Origin: Effrenium voratum
Taxonomy: Eukaryota > Sar > Dinophyceae > Suessiales > Symbiodiniaceae
DNA length: 64,000 bases
Assembly (NCBI GenBank): GCA_963377175.1
Contig: CAUJNA010001835.1
Span: 500,001-564,000 of the forward strand
Direction: 5' to 3'
The position numbers were made by a program, and so were the translations under genes. The notes under the pieces were generated by a model, which did not search any database, was not told the origin of the DNA, and was given only the letters and a program-made list of their open reading frames with translations. Position 1 is the stretch's first letter, and each line of letters opens with the position of its first letter. This document shows, piece after piece, positions 22,253 through 32,855 of this stretch.

Positions 22253-22924
22253 ATGTTACACTTATCACGAGGTCACCATTGTCCTTTTTGAGGAACAACC
22301 TCGGCCCTGGGGTATTTTGGCCAACCGTAGAACAGGATTCACACATCTTCTACCAGCATTACGCAAAAACTAATCTCTGAACACACTATTGTAACTCAAC
22401 AACAATTTTGACCCGGCCCTGTTCGTTTCTGTTTCTCTACAAGGAACAGCACCGGTCTTCGGCTTTGTTTTTAGTCAGACTCTGCTTTTCTTGCAGTCCT
22501 CCCCTGTCCAACTGGCAGAAACTCGGCTCTTAGCAGGACACGCTTATTTGCCTTACACAAAGCTTAATTCCGTCCAGACAAAAGTCATGCTCTGCTTTGA
22601 ATGCTGGAGCTGGATGTGGTCGACACAGCCTAGGATGCTTAAGGGTAAAAGCCAAGGCTTGAGACAAGCTTCCCGAGCCACGACCATGGGAGAGTTAGTG
22701 ACGCTGGCATTTGCGGTTTCATGTTTTTGGAGCTCGTCCCTCTTCTCGTGCCTCCCAAACGGACCATAGAATACTTCCATTTGCTGAAGTCCCTGGGAAC
22801 AACAAACCCTTTAAAACCAGCCGGGTAAAGAAATAATAGTCTGAAACGCAAGTGGAAGACTACTGGAAAGCCCGACCAAGGACAACCAAGGAGCAGCTGC
22901 AAAGGCTTGGGCCCCCTCCCAAAC

Positions 22925-22990
22925 GTCGCAGCGGTTGCGCTTGCACGCCTCAACAACGTCCACGGCGGCTGGAGATTTTGTCCGGATCTC
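22925..22990 (-). CDS. Internal exon, unknown protein
   Basis: 22 codons, phase 0 at both ends, acceptor TTTTCAAG and donor GTTTGGGAGG. The peptide is EIRTKSPAAVDVVEACKRNR followed by CD, an alpha-helix-like stretch; about three quarters of codons end in G or C. It joins in phase to the exon at 19084-19177 downstream, and to 24610-24693 upstream if that exon uses its GA donor. Confidence 0.5.
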
Positions 22991-24609
22991 CTTGAAAATC
23001 CGAAGACCCCAATGGCCAGAGGAAGAAAGGGATTATTTGCTTATAGTAGTTGATTTCAAAGGTTGAAACCTCCTCGAAAAAAGGGATCAAGGAAGCAACT
23101 CACTGCGGGTCTGGGTATCCCTGTCAGCTGGCCCCGTGAGCAGCAAGAAACTTCCATACCTTCTCAGCATACCCTGAACCCCCCAAAGGAATCCGCATTC
23201 CGGGGGGCTGGGGGCATTCTGAAAGCGGGCTGGTGGCGTCCTTGTGGCCATCTAAGGGGAAAAATGGAGCCCATGAAAGTTGAGTGGTGATCCCCCTCCA
23301 TCTGGGGTACTCCAGCTACATGTTCTGATGATGGTTCATACGCTGTCTAGCTTTAACGACTACATATGCTTGGAGGTGACCTCAAATAAGAGGCGAACAT
23401 GATACGAATGGTGCTCATGCGATTTGGACTACATTTGGATTTACATCAGAGTGCGAGTAGATGGCCCAAATCTTTTCAAGATGGAAAGTTAAGGGGAAAG
23501 CTTCAACCTTCACCCAACTGTGAAGTACCCCACAACCCCATTCTATTTATGTGGGCGGTGCTCTAAAGAAAGTTGTGGTCGGGGTTTGCCTTCCCTCGAT
23601 TCCCTCGAGGAAATGAATTTGGACCACCTCTAAGACTCTAAACTCAGCTTTTTGAGTTGAGCTAGAAAGCAAACCCATGGTTTCCCTTCCCCAAGCATCT
23701 TGGACCCTTGATCCAGTATCAGCTGACGAAGCTGTTTGTGACTGCCAGGGTACTGATCCTGGCTCTGCCTTGAAAGGTCCAACATGTTTCAAGTGGAGGT
23801 CCCAACACCCTGAGGGGTCCACTGATGCACGGAGTCGGGTGTCCAATGGCTCCCAGGTCTGCCTTGACGAGTCCGGATCGAGAAAGCGGTCATTCATCGA
23901 TTAGGGGGTTGCTTCCCAATGGTCCATCCCTCTGAAATGGAACATCCCAAATACTGTTTGGTTTTGCGAGGTTGTGCGGAAGAAGTTGACCCCTCAATGA
24001 ACTCCTCAGTTCTTCGTACACACGCCTCTGATGGTTTTGGTGGAAGTTCACTGTAAATGATGCGGAAAAGATCATGTGTGAGTCGTGTGCCCAGGGAGCG
24101 TCAAACCCGTGCACTACCCGGGACCCTGCATGCTGATAGGGCCTTCTTTCAGTACCAAGCGAATACGCGAAAAAACGATTGTTCGCTTCCGGCCATTCCT
24201 GTCCCGCATTTTGAAAAGCATTTCAATTAGAGAATCAGTTGTTTCCTCCCGCCATCATAGGGGGGTTGAGGGGCCTCCATTGGCAGGTTTTGCCTTTTTA
24301 AGGGATTGCCTTTTCCACGACCCTTCGATGCGGGCTAAATGGAAGAATCGGCTTGGAGGAGACGTCGGGTTGTTCCGGGATTGGCCACGTTTTCTATCAA
24401 GTCAAGTGACTTGAGGGATCCTTACAATACACACCTGAACATTGCAACTTGTAAATGGTGGTTTCCCCCTCTTTTGGGGTTGAAAAAACAACATCTTTCA
24501 AAAGGTGGCAAACTGGAGATCTTCAAATGGTTGCAAAAAGGCCATCTTACAAAAGGCCAGCTTTCAAATGGTTGCAAAATGGAGATCTTTCAAGGCGCCC
24601 TGTCTGGTC
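22991..24609. other. Intron-like stretch
   Basis: Contains a fragment beginning CCCCAAGCATCTTGGACC at about 23691, an open plus-strand segment around 23670-23900 judged repeat-derived, and short degenerate repeats of TCTTTCAAAAGG / AAATGGTTGCAAAA at 24495-24595 next to the exon. Confidence 0.45.
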
Positions 24610-24693
24610 CTGGGCGAGAAGGAAGGCCTCGATGGAGCTCTTGGCGGCGGCTTGACTCTCCGCACCTCGGAGGAACTCTGGGCTGCCCGTTTT
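24610..24693 (-). CDS. Internal exon with probable GA donor
   Basis: 28 codons, phase 0 at both ends. The acceptor is GGGATCAG and the peptide reads KTGSPEFLRGAESQAAAKSS then IEAFLLAQ. No GT donor exists nearby. Ending at CAG|GACCAG (GA-AG intron) keeps phase with the exon at 22925-22990; a GC donor at 24599 would add four residues but break phase. The intron upstream ends in the family C repeat (24694-24799), so the repeat carries the 3' splice site. Helical, no family recognised. Confidence 0.55.
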
Positions 24694-24799
24694 CTGATCC
24701 CCCGCGAAAAGTGGCTAACTTTTAGTGGGTTAAATGGAAACCCAACCGCTAAACACTAGAAGGCTGAAAAGCGGCTGGGGATGGCTGGGAGGTATCAAG
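24694..24799. repeat. Family C repeat abutting a splice site
   Basis: Starts CTGATCCCCCGC and continues TTTTAGTGGGTTAAATGGAA and GGGATGGCTGGGAG. The same series is found at about 59617-59722, and part of it at 48909-48950. On the minus strand its terminal bases read GCGGGGGATCAG, the acceptor of the exon ending at 24693. Confidence 0.65.
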
Positions 24800-26397
24800 T
24801 ATAGTACTCTGAATGGACGAAATCCGTTTCGCACCAACTAAGAAACCCTGCAAATTGTGATTCCCCTCAATACCAACCAACAATGGCTTCCCATGGTTTC
24901 GTGGGTGGTGCAGCACTTTTGTCCATCCACTCTGGGTAAGCTTTTGGGTTGCTTACCTTTCGGTTGCACCATGGATGAGTTTCCCTCGGACACGGACACT
25001 TGTGGCTTGCCTGGATGAGCAATCAGCGGACCAATGAGCTTCAATCGGTCCGAATAAAGTTATGTTGGTGAATGAATTCTTTGATGCGGTGCCGTTCATG
25101 GTCCCATGTGCTTGGCAACTCTCGAATCAAAACAAAAGCCCCGCCGAATGCTGAAGCAAACTCAGTTGAGCAGGTTAAACAAGTCCTTACGCTTTGTGAC
25201 TAGCCCTACTACCATTTGCTTCAGGCTCCTGCAAATAAATCAAAATACTTCCAGTGATAGTGTCTCTTTAAAAACAAGCGGGGAAAAGAAGACGTAGTCT
25301 AACCCCAAGCATCGAACAGGTCCTCCAAAACCGAAATTCCCGCTGGAGGCTCCACTGTTTTGGTTTTGGAATCACAGTGTGATTTTCCAAAAAACGAACA
25401 CCGGAGCTGCCAAGCGTGACATCAAAAAGAAAAAACACCCCGGCCCACTGGCATGAATGCAACAAAAACAAGCACTGGGACCCCCAGGCGTGATTAAACA
25501 AAACAAAAACACGGGACCCCCGGGCTTGATTTCAAAAAAGACAACACCGGGATCGAGGTGTTTTGTCTTGGAATCACCAACTCACTCAGTTGCTTGCTCG
25601 CTTCATCTTTGGACAAATAAAATGAGAATCCAAAATGAGGAAACTCTAATACACACAGCTAGTGTAAATTCAAAAAAGAGGTCCAAACCTTGAAAGGTCC
25701 GCACTTTGAGGGCAGGGAATGGACGCCTATGGCCCGAAGACCTTTCAAATGCGAGAAATCGATGGGGCGGTTTTGGAAACACCTGTGATATCCTAAGGAT
25801 TTCCAGTTCCAGGCCTTTCGCAAGCCACTGGACGTCCCCAGTACTTCCCAGGGGTAGGTCTTCCGATCTTCGACCCAGGGCGAAACCTCCAACCAAAACA
25901 CCGCATCCTTTTGAAGAACCCGGAAAACCATGGGGGCCTGAAACTTACCCCACTCACCCCGCCCCCCCCCCCCCCACCCATTCTTGTTTGCCGCTTTTTG
26001 TTTCAAACAGGGAAGCTTGAGAGTTGAGTCTACTTCAGCTCACCTGTTGACTTGGGTGACTTCGAGCGCGAAAACTTTAATCAGGGACCCGGACATCCTG
26101 GGGATAAAACAACACGGTCCATGCAGGGTCTGTCTTCTTTTGACGGGATGGGGTCTTTCGGCCTTCCTTTTGGATTCTCTTTTAAACCAACCGAAGAAAA
26201 CAAAACAAATATTCTGCAAAAAAGACAGACCCACCAAGCACTGTGCAAGTCATAGCCTCTGCAACATCTTGGGCTCCGACTGCCGGTGATGCAAACTTTG
26301 CGAATGCCTGGCCGCGGTTCGCGCAGGCTTCGTTGCGAGGCACGTGCGCAGTGCGCCAAGAATTTCAGAATCCCGGCCTTGCCTGTGGAATGTTTAC

Positions 26398-26422
26398 CAA
26401 AGCGGACTTTGCGGAGTGGCCC
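26398..26422 (-). CDS. Weak microexon candidate
   Basis: 25 bases between a GCGAAAG acceptor and a TTG|GTAAAC donor, giving GHSAKSAL. The only support is that it starts with one base and ends in phase 0, exactly what is needed to connect the exon at 27326-27450 with that at 24610-24693. A competing open frame on the plus strand covers the same bases. Confidence 0.2.
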
Positions 26423-26814
26423 CTTTCGCATTCGTGAACTACTTGTTGCTAAGCCAATTCATTCCAATGTCACACGGTGTCCCCTTCATTCCCGCAAGGG
26501 GCAACCCTCATCTGGTTCAGCCCAGTGAAACATCGATTTCCCAAATCGAGAGATGGCACCCTCCCAACATGGAGGTGCTCAGAACCCTCCAAGAACCAAA
26601 CATGGGGCGGCCCCTTAATGTTTGATACGCGACCCTAAATGTTCAAAGGGTCAGAAGGAGAGTCCAGGGTCCAGGTATGATTTTATTGGAGACCCATACT
26701 GTGGAAACCCTGTTGCACCATTGCTCGTGGGAGCCGACTTCGAAGGGGACGAGCAAAAACAAAACAAAACAAAAGGAGATGAATCTTCAGCCCAAAACAT
26801 GTAAGGTTGAACCC

Positions 26815-26998
26815 CCCCAAGCATCGGAGTTCGGACCCTCCATTCAAGGGAATTGAGGGACCTCCATTGGTTTTGGTTTCGGACCTCAACCCTTTCTAAC
26901 GGAGGACCCTTCATTGAAGAGGGAAAGGGACCTCGATTGAAAGGTTTTGGACCTGAAAAAGGAACTACCTTTCTGAGGGCCCGTTCAATGCTGAGGGC
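26815..26998. repeat. Family A repeat element (longest copy)
   Basis: From CCCCAAGCATC to CAATGCTGAGGG. It holds two successive ACCCTYCATTSAAG blocks and two GGACCTC(C/G)ATTG blocks, with GGTTTTGGACCTGAAA near the end. It looks like an internally duplicated copy of the roughly 110-base unit. Confidence 0.65.
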
Positions 26999-27325
26999 CC
27001 TAAACAAATGGGAACCAAGAGATGTGTTTCCCGGAAATCCGCCTGTTGGAGCTACGAGTACTGACATCCTCAGAGTCCACTGATGGCCAACCAACTCAAT
27101 TACTTAATTGGGTCATAACTCCATGGTTACTTCTGTGGCTGGGGCGCTTATCCCCGTACCAACGTCCAAGCAACACACGGGTGTACTTTTTAGGGCACCT
27201 CCAACAGGGATTTCAAGTTTCCTCTTGACCTCCCTTCAAAACACAAACAACAAAAACGGGGTACCCTCCAAAAAGCCAGCCCCAAAGGGAACCAAGCCTT
27301 CTTTTCGCGCGGGAGAAGCGCCAAC

Positions 27326-27450
27326 CTCCCGCCCCCGAACTCCGAGGACTCCGAGGGCTCCGCACCCTCCAGCGCGAGCTTGCCCACGCAGAGCACGCTG
27401 CCTGTCTCCACCTCAACACTCACGGCGACTTCTTGCCTGGAGTCTTCCTT
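27326..27450 (-). CDS. Internal exon, second half of a KH-type domain
   Basis: 41 codons plus two bases from a GGTCAG acceptor to a GGGAG|GTTGGC donor. It starts KEDSRQEVAVSVEVETGSV and continues LCVGKLALEG before an acidic Ser/Glu/Gly tail (AEPSESSEFGGG). Other frames have stops. Spliced in phase to 29152-29233, the strands VAVSVEVE and VLCVGKLALEG follow the GxxG helix as the beta strands of a type I KH domain should. The tail after the domain is low-complexity. Codons are strongly G/C-ending. Confidence 0.6.
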
Positions 27451-29151
27451 CTGACCCGCAAAAGGAATGGGGTCGTTACGCAAATGTAAGAACTCATGGC
27501 GCCATGTTGTTCTTTGGGTCACAAGGAGACTCTTTACCTTTTTGACCTTAAGCAGAGTCCGGGCCCTCAAAAAATGGCCGCTTGGATCTCCAGAAGGTGC
27601 TGGACCTCGAAAAAACGAGATCTATTTCAGGTCCCAAGATTCACAGGGTTGATATTTAAGGGAACTCCCTTTAACAAACAGAAAGGACAGAAAACACGAC
27701 ATGCCCGCCTGTTGCCAGGTTTCCCATGAGCTTCCATCGCGCCAACGAAACACTGTACCGCCCCCTTGGGCCCGTTTTCTCAGGCCGCCTGGTGGCACAA
27801 CCCATGAAACCCACAGTGGCAATGTTTGCAACTGAAAACCCTCCAGTGGGTTTCCCGAAATGGTTTGTGCACCGGGTTTGTGGCGCCGAGCAGATGCATA
27901 GGCTTTCGAGAGCAACTGACCCCCGATCCCCAAGGTGTTGTAGTCAGCAGATACGTCGGGAAGGTCAGGCATTCTGCCGGGGGTAGTACCCTCAGATGCG
28001 TCACCGAGCAAAACGTCGGGACCCTCATTGAGCTGCTGCATGATGGTTTGCCGGGCTATGCTGCGAAGCCGACAGGAAATGGACCGCCTGGTATTGTTGG
28101 CCATTGCTCACATGGGATGTCAGTTCGAAATCTTCGAAAGAAACGTTCTGTTGGAAGGGTAAGGAGCCAAACTCGGTGTTCTCCCCGACAGCTATCACAC
28201 TTGACCAAAACGGAAAAGCCAAAACGATTGCAGTTAAAAGGTCAGCTTGGGACAACAGAGGAGACCAACAAAAACAGCCAGTGGTTCCTATTGCCGCTCC
28301 TGGAGGGATGGGGGCGGGGCTTAGAGCACCACCAAAACGAAACCAACCATTTGAGCCATATTGAAGCACATCCTACGGCATGAATCTTCCTCAGGGACCT
28401 TTTGGACAGCCTTTCGGTGGGCACTCCCTATGAACATTCATAGCCACGTGAGTGTGCCCAGTTTCTCTCTCCCGGAATCGTGGTCAATGGTTGTCTCAGT
28501 TCCATGGCCATCCATCTACCTCAAGCAAAAGGGTGTGTTGCCTATGGCATAGTTAGAACTATGGCAGACTTCAGCAGGTCATGTTTCAGTACTCTTGTGT
28601 ATACCGGTTTATTGGTTCTCTACAGCCCCCCGACCCCTTGTGCTTGGACGATGACCACCCCACTTCGTTGGTAAGTGGTTAATAGCCCAAGCAGAAGCTC
28701 CCCTAGGACACATGTGTGGGAAAATCTTGTTTGGACTCAGATATTCGCCACGCGGGGTGGTCTTCTATTCTCCTTGGTTCCCTAACCTGCCCCCCGCCCC
28801 CCACTCCACCCACCCAAAGAAAAAAAGAAGAAGAACAAAAAAAAGGTGGGAGGGTGCATCAAGCATAGCATTTCTTTTATATTGAGCCAACCTGAATCGA
28901 ACATGTGGCCATCCAAGGACAAAACCCTGCGGTCCCCCGGTGGTTTAATATTGACCAACAAAAATACCCCTGAGGCCCAGTATATCAGATTCCCTCTCAT
29001 TGGCGATTTGGATTGGTGGTTTGGTGGTTAAGGCAGTTTCCCAGCAAGCCTCAATAAGAGCAAGGGGCTCAAATCCCCAAGCCGCCAATCCAACCCGCCA
29101 ACTAAGAGTTGCCTGAGTATAGCTATAAAGCCCTGGACAGCCGTACAGCGC
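27451..29151. other. Intron inside the KH domain
   Basis: A 1.7-kb intron interrupting the KH fold. It has no supported exon. A tRNA-like repeat starts at 29010 and a mixed C and A run lies at 28790-28845. Confidence 0.5.
29010..29091 (+). repeat. tRNA-like repeat (family F)
   Basis: Closed by GGATTGG / CCAATCC. TGGTTTGGTGGTTAAGGC is an A-box-like segment and GGCTCAAATCC at 29066-29076 a B-box-like one, flanked by GGGG/CCCC that would form the T stem. The spacing resembles a tRNA with a long variable arm. It lies in the intron just downstream of the KH exon, in the opposite orientation. Confidence 0.5.
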
Positions 29152-29233
29152 CTGAAGCTGCTTGATGCCAGCGCCATGCTTGCCAATCAGAAGACCGATG
29201 AGGTTGTCCGGCACCTCTTCGACCCGACCGCAT
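29152..29233 (-). CDS. Internal exon, first half of a KH RNA-binding domain
   Basis: One base plus 27 codons. It reads CGRVEEVPDNLIGLLIGKHG and then AGIKQLQ. The VPxxLIGLLIGKHGAGIK pattern, with the GxxG loop (GKHG) between two helices, is the hallmark of type I KH domains, which grip single-stranded RNA or DNA. The donor is taken as CAG|GCGCTG (GC-AG intron), because that is the only choice that keeps phase with 27326-27450; a GT lies five bases further but breaks phase. The acceptor is AAAAG. Confidence 0.65.
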
Positions 29234-30074
29234 CTTTTGATCGGCGCAAGACTAGAGCAATGGCAATCCTGAAGAGCAACCAACAAAACAACCACATATT
29301 CTAGCCTCCCCAAGATCTTGGGACCTCAAAATAGATGCCTTGTGTGTGGTCCAGTAAAAAAAACAATGAAGATCCCTTGCCGCGTCGGAGCAGAGGGCCC
29401 GAACTCTCATGCCGGGCTTGGGTAAAAGATGGAGCTGGAAGCTGCTGGCCAAAGCTCAACCCGAGTTACCTTGCCCCCCAATTGGTGGTTGGAGCCCGGT
29501 GTTTTCGTGTAGGGTGGTTTGCCATTTAAGCTCCAAGTTCCCTAAACACTCAGCAGATGTGTGGCTCATTGGATCGAGTTTTGCTTGGGCTTGCTTAGCA
29601 GGGCCAAATGGATCCAACGGCAAGGTGTCAATTTGAACTGCCCGAATCCTGGGCCACCCAAAGGCCGGCTTTGTCCTTTTTGAGCAGGATCTTTCGCATC
29701 GGTTTCATCTGAAAGACACATGCTCAGCAAAGTCTATCGATAGAACGGGGTGTTCCAACACATCCATGTGGGTTGCTCTTCCCTCCTGAGCAAAAAGTCG
29801 TACCATTTGTTGGTTTCCAAGGGGCAATTTGGTCACAAAAGACGATGAGGACAAGCGCAAAGAAACAAAGTGGTGCCGTATGCGACACACCCCGAAAAAC
29901 GACACACAGATCGTAGACAGCCGCCCGTATGAGACCCAGAACTAAAAGGCGATCACCTTTGCTTGGCATGACTAAACATGGACCATGAGAAAACCAAATG
30001 CCATTTCAGGTCAATCCGTTTGGACAGTGAGAACGGTGAGACAGGGACTTTCCGGTCGCCTGGGCTCCTTTTAC

Positions 30075-30124
30075 CCCAAGTATCCTTCGGACTCCGCTTC
30101 AAGCGGCATCTCAAGTTGCCCGGC
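30075..30124 (-). CDS. Small internal exon upstream of the KH domain
   Basis: 16 codons plus two bases; acceptor GTGAGAG, donor GTAAAAGG. It reads AGQLEMPLEAESEGYL. The two leftover bases combine with the next exon (29152-29233) to give a glycine codon. The frame has a stop three bases before the acceptor, so the exon edge is sharp. An acidic helix leading into the KH fold. Confidence 0.55.
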
Positions 30125-30901
30125 CTCTCACGACACGCCGCACTTTGCGAGCTTTGGGAGCAAACGGAACGAAAGGGCAAGCAGGGAGAGGGCAGGACTC
30201 CAGCAAACCGGGCACTGGATTGAATCTTGCCTTTGGTTCGTTGGTTTTTTGCTAAAATCAGACTTTGAGCTGATGTCACCCACATCTAAAAGCCCCAACC
30301 ATGGCCCGTGGCATTTGGAAGGTCCGGCCTCCATAACTGTGTAGGGCTCTTCAACACCTGGCACAAACGCTCACCCTTCGAAGCAACGTCGCGCACCCCT
30401 GGGGTGCAGGGAGAAACAAAAAATTTGCAGAGAGTCATGGGTCCCTCAAAGTTTCATGGGGAACCAATGTTGCATGTGCCAAAATATGGACCCCGAAACC
30501 AGTGGTTTCCTTTAGTCTTGCCTGTCAACCAAGCCGACAAGCGTAACTATCCTCAGCAACAAGCACACATCCATACACACAGGCTTGCGCACAACGCTGA
30601 AGGATTCTGCTTAAAGATGTGATAGTTTCACAATAACATGCACGATGTTCACAGGCACATCGGACAAGGGTTCCTTGTTGGCGCATAAAGCAAAGGTCGA
30701 AAGCAAGTAAAGCCCAAATCCGGATGGCCACAAAAGTCGCCCATTCGAACGACGCGCAAGAATGTCCTTGCATGGCTTAACCCTAGTCCAAATCCAAGCA
30801 GTCTGCCAGGGTGTGTCCCGTGTGACGGAGGCCCAAGGAGAAAGTCCCTTTCGCGTGGGTAGGGCGCATCCTCCCCGAAACCGAAACCGCCAGGCAAAGA
30901 C

Positions 30902-30966
30902 GGAAAGCAGCTGCTCACAACGACTGCGTCGGGACGAATCCAGGTCAACAGCAGCAGCCAGAGCAG
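30902..30966 (-). CDS. Possible small exon
   Basis: From a CTCCCACAG acceptor to a TCC|GTCTTT donor. With a two-base start it reads ALAAAVDLDSSRRSRCEQLL and ends in phase 0, joining 30075-30124. A rival frame reads LLWLLLLTWIRPDAVVVS with better third-position bias, but its phase fails. Chosen on phase only. Confidence 0.35.
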
Positions 30967-32247
30967 CTGTGGGAGTTGATTTCAAAGGGTCACACCCCCT
31001 ACTTTAATCGACCTTCAAAAAGCTTAGTACAAGCACGCGATCCTTTGCCATGTATTGAAAACACTGCATTTTTGTTGGACCATCTAGTTTTTGGGAACAT
31101 CCTTGACACTTGGCCGGTTTCTCCATGAGTCAAGTATGGGGGTCCGCATTCTCAGCCCAAGGGACCCGGAGACGGAAAGCTAATTCGCCTTCCGGGGACA
31201 TGACCAAACATAGACCCCGAAAAAGGGAGAAAAAAAGAGGTCCAACAGCTCGGCTTTGGGCAAGGGAGCAACACCTACGCAGGTTTGCCTCACGCGATGT
31301 GAGCCATGTAATTATTCAGTCCTAAGTTTCCGCGGGCGTGTAAGGGAGCGCTCTCACCCAAATCTAAGGGGAGACGAAGGTCGCCCAAGGCAAAGCATTC
31401 GAACCTGGTTCCCTGTGGAAATTCTAATGACATGGACCATGGAACTTGAAAAAACGAGACCCTTTATCAGTGCGGCACCGAACAAAAATGCAAATGGAGC
31501 ATGAAGCGATGAAAGCTCAGAGACGCCCTGGCACCTTGAGATGAAGCAAATGGATGTGAGGGAAAAGCAGAGACACACCTTTCTAGGGTAGGGCGAGGGC
31601 TTCCTCTCCAGGGAAATGGCTGGTGTTCTCAGTTGCACAAAGGACCCAGAAATAAATGGATAATCCTTTGGGACCTTAAAGAAACACCAAGACGGGAAAG
31701 TTGAAAGGTCAAACGGTCAGCATTGGACAACTAGTGTTTGGCACACATGATGCTTGAAACAAACGGAAACAGGAATCACCCCGCGGAAATCCCTAGGAAA
31801 AAAACCCTTTAGAAGGAAACAGATCGTGGGATGCGGCAAGGCGGGATCAAGGGTCAAAGTATGCTATGTGAGTCAAAGTAAAGACCCTGTAGTATACCCA
31901 ATGCTCAAAGCCATATAAAGAAATAAAAGGGCCGCGGCACCTATGTCTTGCTGGGATTCATCCTTTCCAGCGCTTGACTGGGATTTGTTTGTGACTCCTG
32001 TAAAGAACCAAGAGTCGGCCGATATCCGCATCCAATCGTTGGGACTTCCCTTTACCTTCACCTATGGCTTGGATGTCCTTGAAACCCTCCGTGGCAAAGC
32101 TGGGTCTCTACAGTAGGGTCTCGCTTCATGAACTTCTGAAGGAGCTTAGCCCAAATGTCTTGGATTTGTGGGTTGTTGGCCGAGATGTATGAGCTTCGCT
32201 TGATAAAAAACCTAATTTCGTCAAAGGTCAGACGTGGAACGCCTCAC

Positions 32248-32330
32248 GCCCGGCTTGGCCTGGGCCGTTTGCGGCCCGTGCGGCAGCCTGGCTCCGATTT
32301 CGGATCGATCCGCCTGTTTGGCCCTTGCTT
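32248..32330 (-). CDS. Internal exon, frame not settled
   Basis: 83 bases with an excellent GTGAGG donor and an ACGAG acceptor. All three frames are open: ARAKQADRSEIGARLPHGPQ, SKGQTGGSIRNRSQAAARAA, or KQGPNRRIDPKSEPGCRT. The first and third have equal third-position bias, while the second is the one that would join in phase to 30902-30966. All are basic and Gln/Ala/Gly-rich, so a disordered linker is likely whichever is right. The plus strand is also open, without matching splice edges. Confidence 0.45.
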
Positions 32331-32794
32331 CTCGTAGGGAAGTGTTGGGAACACGGGGGGATTTTCTCAAAGTAAGCAGGAACTTGCTGTTTTCCACTAA
32401 AATGGTCCAAATCCATGAAGGATCTGCACAGTTTACTATTCCCAAAGCTGAATTAAGCCAAGAATCTTTATCATGGTAAGCTCGTTATACCCCAGGTGAG
32501 CTCGCCTTTTCGTCAAAAACAAATTTTGTGAGGGCCCAAGCTTGAACCCTAATTCCACGCCCTGTCGCTCTAAGGGTCCTGTTTTGTAACCTCTTCTTTT
32601 TGGCAATTGTTTTTTGGGGGTTCTTGGTTGCAACATAGACTCTAGGTGTCCATAGCCCGGACCCCCCACCTCCAAAAAAAGGATGGTGTTCGTTTTGGTT
32701 TGCCTTGAAGCCGAGCAAAGGTGGGGGCTTCCCCAAAAGAAGACACACCCGTTTCGCCTGTCTTCCACATGGGGGGAGGGGTCCCCCAACCAAC

Positions 32795-32855
32795 AGCCAG
32801 ATCCCCGAGTCGATGCCTCAGCTGCCCTGGCCGCAGCATACCAAGCTAAATTCTC
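32795..32855 (-). CDS. Possible internal exon
   Basis: 20 codons plus one base; acceptor GCCGTCAG, donor GTTGGTTGG. It reads ENLAWYAAARAAEASTRGSG, a helix-forming Ala/Arg stretch. The acceptor lies in an 11-base tandem duplication (CCGTCAGGAGA / CCGTCAGGAGA), giving two equivalent AG sites. Direct joining to the next exon would create a stop, so an exon is missing or the donor is wrong. Confidence 0.4.

Larger units (their letters stand above)
19178..22924. other. Long intron-like stretch
   Basis: No supported exon in 3.7 kb. It has AT repeats at about 19315-19337 and 21852-21871, a CAAA/CAAG-rich tract at 19585-19660, a family A right end at 20299-20349, family E-like sequence near 20440-20500, a C-run/A-run junction at 20930, and an 80-base tandem repeat at 22048-22252. 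An open minus frame at 22553-22780 lacks coding bias. Confidence 0.45.
24800..27325. other. Intron-like stretch with an ambiguous coding patch
   Basis: Includes a run of C at 25962-25975 and a family A element at 26815. At 26243-26437 both strands are open with protein-like translations. I call only a 25-base minus exon inside it, weakly; the plus reading (SATSWAPTAGDANF and on to WPLSHS, then stop) is an alternative. Confidence 0.4.

Noticed and set aside
22553..22780. Open minus frame around 22.6 kb
   Set aside because: No G/C third-position bias and no matching splice edges.
23670..23904. Plus frame VSLPQASWTLDPVSADEA and following
   Set aside because: Begins in a CCCCAAGCATCTTGGACC repeat motif shared with other places; no splice support.
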